This document shows positions 35,104-37,107 of a stretch of DNA of 37,107 nt, piece by piece. Source of the stretch: Oscillospiraceae bacterium (GTDB taxonomy: Bacteria; Bacillota; Clostridia; Oscillospirales; Ruminococcaceae); the NCBI GenBank assembly GCA_031262245.1, contig JAISIJ010000270.1, forward strand, positions 1 to 37,107. Direction: 5' to 3'. Numbering within the stretch: the first letter of the stretch is position 1; each line of letters starts with the position of its first letter. The notes beneath the pieces are model-generated. The model was given only the letters and a program-made list of their open reading frames with translations. It did not search any database and had not been told where the DNA came from. A program made the translations under genes and the position numbers.

Positions 35104-35910
35104 TTGAATAAAATTATCGCAATTGTCAATCAAAAAGGCGGAGTGGGAAAATCCACTACCTGTGTTAATTTAGGTGCATATCTCGGACTTAAAGATAAAA
35201 AAGTGCTTTGTGTTGATATTGACTCACAAGGTAACACTACAAGCGGTTTCGGTATTAAGAAAAAAAGCATTAAAGCAACTTCCTATGAGGTTTTAATCGG
35301 AGAAGTCGGCATTAAAGAGGCAGTAATACCCACACAATATAAAAATGTTGATATTTTACCCTCAACTTCTGCAATGGCGGGTGCTGAAATTGATTTAACA
35401 AAAATCGACAATCGTATGAACCGATTGAAAATGCAGTTGCTTAATATCCGAGAAAATTATGAATTTATATTTATCGACTGCCCGCCCTCACTCTCACTTG
35501 TAACAATAAACGCTCTTGTTGCCGCAGATACTATCCTGATACCAATGCTCTGTGAATTTTATTCTTTAGAGGGACTTTCGCAACTGATAGAAACTGTTAA
35601 ACTTATTCGTGCAAAATATAATCACAATTTAGATATTGAGGGTATTTTGTTCACTATGTTTGACCCTCGTCTTAATGTTACCAATCAAGTGGTTAAAGAA
35701 GTTGAGGAACATTTTAAAAATAAAGTTTTTAAAACGAGAATTCCTCGTAATATCCGACTTTCCGAAGCCCCCAGTTACGGTAAACCCTGTATTTACTATG
35801 ACAGATACAGTAAAGGGTCTTTAGCGTATGAGAGTTTGGGGCTTGAAGTTTTGGGAGATAAAAATATTTTTAAAGATTTAGCATTAAATGCTATTGGTGT
35901 TAAAAAATAA
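35104..35910 (+). CDS. parA: Chromosome-partitioning ATPase ParA/Soj
   Basis: IIAIVNQKGGVGKSTTCVNLGAYL deviant Walker A, FIDCPPSLSLVTINAL; TTG start. Confidence 0.96.
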   Translation: MNKIIAIVNQKGGVGKSTTCVNLGAYLGLKDKKVLCVDIDSQGNTTSGFGIKKKSIKATSYEVLIGEVGIKEAVIPTQYKNVDILPSTSAMAGAEIDLTKIDNRMNRLKMQLLNIRENYEFIFIDCPPSLSLVTINALVAADTILIPMLCEFYSLEGLSQLIETVKLIRAKYNHNLDIEGILFTMFDPRLNVTNQVVKEVEEHFKNKVFKTRIPRNIRLSEAPSYGKPCIYYDRYSKGSLAYESLGLEVLGDKNIFKDLALNAIGVKK

Positions 35911-35936
35911 ATTGTATTTGTAATAAGAGGTAATAT

Positions 35937-36818
35937 ATGGCTCGTGGTGGATTAGGTTCGGGACTTTCGGCATTATTTGAAGATAACTCGAACGATATTG
36001 AAGTAAAAAAAACATTGCGTATTTCTGAAATAGAAAGAAATCGTCAGCAACCTCGTAAAACTTTTGACGAAGAGGCTATTGACGCTTTATCAAAATCTAT
36101 TGAAGAACACGGTATATTGCAACCTCTTGTTGTTCGCCCCTATAACAACAGCTATCAACTTGTTGCCGGTGAACGCCGTTATCGTGCCGCAAAAAAAGCA
36201 GGTCTTGACGAAGTCCCCGTTATTATCAGAGAACTATCTGACAATGAGACAATGCAGATAGCCTTAATCGAAAATATTCAACGTGAAAATCTCAATCCCA
36301 TTGAGGAAGCCGGAGGATATAAAACCTTAGCTGACAGTTTCGGTATGACACAAGAGGAAATTGCAAAAGCTGTGGGGAAATCACGCTCTGTTGTTGCAAA
36401 TCTTATGCGTTTGCTCTCCCTCCCCAATGATGTGCGTATGCGAATTGAGGATGGTTCACTTTCTATCGGTCACGCTAAAGTACTCCTCTCTCTTGAGGAC
36501 GAAACAATGCAAAGCGAATTGGCAATGCGTTGCTGTGACGATAAAATGACGGTTCGTGAGCTTGAAAGAATAGTTTCGGGGATTGGTAAAATTGAAAAAA
36601 ATCCCGACGAAAAACCTAATCAGGTTACTCAAAAAGACAAACAAATTTTTTACAGAGAAGTTGAATATAACCTCAAAGAAGTGTTGGGGCGTAAAGTCAG
36701 CGTTGATTTTTCCCATAATAAAGGTAAACTGACACTTGAATTCTATGACGAAGAAGATTTAAATTATCTATCTATGTTATTAGAGAAATATAACAGAGAA
36801 GATAAAGAAGATAAATAA
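35937..36818 (+). CDS. parB: Chromosome-partitioning protein ParB/Spo0J
   Basis: RGGLGSGLSALFED, QPRKTFDEEAIDALSKSIEEHGILQPLVVRP, AGERRYRAAKKAGL, ALIENIQRENLNPIEEA. Confidence 0.97.
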   Translation: MARGGLGSGLSALFEDNSNDIEVKKTLRISEIERNRQQPRKTFDEEAIDALSKSIEEHGILQPLVVRPYNNSYQLVAGERRYRAAKKAGLDEVPVIIRELSDNETMQIALIENIQRENLNPIEEAGGYKTLADSFGMTQEEIAKAVGKSRSVVANLMRLLSLPNDVRMRIEDGSLSIGHAKVLLSLEDETMQSELAMRCCDDKMTVRELERIVSGIGKIEKNPDEKPNQVTQKDKQIFYREVEYNLKEVLGRKVSVDFSHNKGKLTLEFYDEEDLNYLSMLLEKYNREDKEDK

Positions 36819-36843
36819 AAAAAGTCTTTGAAAGGAAAGCCCT

Positions 36844-37107
36844 ATGCTTGATATTAAACTGATAAGAGATAATCCCGATTTAGTGAAAGAAAAACTTGCA
36901 ACCCGCAACGGCGATTTTTCTCATTACATCGACGAAATTTCCGAGATTGACAAAGAACGCAGAATACTTTCAACAGAAACAGATAAGCTGAAAGCAGAGC
37001 AAAACAATGCTTCAAAGAAAATCCCCGCTATGAAAAAAGCTAGGGAGGATACCACAGCATTAATGGCACAAATGAAAGAATTTTCCGAAAGTGTTAAAAT
37101 TAATGAC
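36844..37107 (+). CDS. serS: Seryl-tRNA synthetase, 5' part (truncated by window end)
   Basis: Manually translated MLDIKLIRDNPDLVKEKLATRNGDFSHYIDEISEIDKERRILSTETDKLKAEQNNASKKIPAMKKAREDT; typical SerRS N-terminal coiled coil. Confidence 0.92.
   Translation, partial: MLDIKLIRDNPDLVKEKLATRNGDFSHYIDEISEIDKERRILSTETDKLKAEQNNASKKIPAMKKAREDTTALMAQMKEFSESVKIND

Noticed and set aside
36819-36843. T-box leader for serS
   Set aside because: Only about 25 nt between parB and serS; no room for a T-box riboswitch.

Overview
This 37.1 kb low-GC window looks like Clostridia, probably Ruminococcus-like (inferred from an N-terminal dockerin on a GH5 enzyme, LL-diaminopimelate aminotransferase, and NPxTG-type and acidic-repeat surface proteins). 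Most of it is recognisable core chromosome: gap, tRNA-Ser(CGA), tig-clpP-clpX, a YheC/D-like ATP-grasp, radA-hisZ-hisG-rqcP, nspC, rplI-dnaB, dapF-dapL, transketolase, an LCP-like protein, parA-parB and the 5' end of serS. The most unusual parts are: (i) a tightly overlapping minus-strand operon luxS - GT2 - octa-repeat KRKYTKKNA protein - CDP-glycerol transferase - double GT2 - UDP-glucose dehydrogenase, running into rplI-dnaB; (ii) a 938-aa membrane-anchored protein with DGY repeats, translationally coupled to nspC; (iii) a dispersed family of non-coding repeats in the intergenic spacers (about 1-231, 1378-1440, 14541-14662, 14701-14893); (iv) a perfect 21-bp inverted repeat between clpP and clpX; (v) an unlisted 53-aa ORF between dapF and dapL; (vi) a duplicated promoter-like element upstream of a cell-surface gene. 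No CRISPR array, transposase, prophage or known defence system was seen. All functional calls come from reading motifs; no database search was run.
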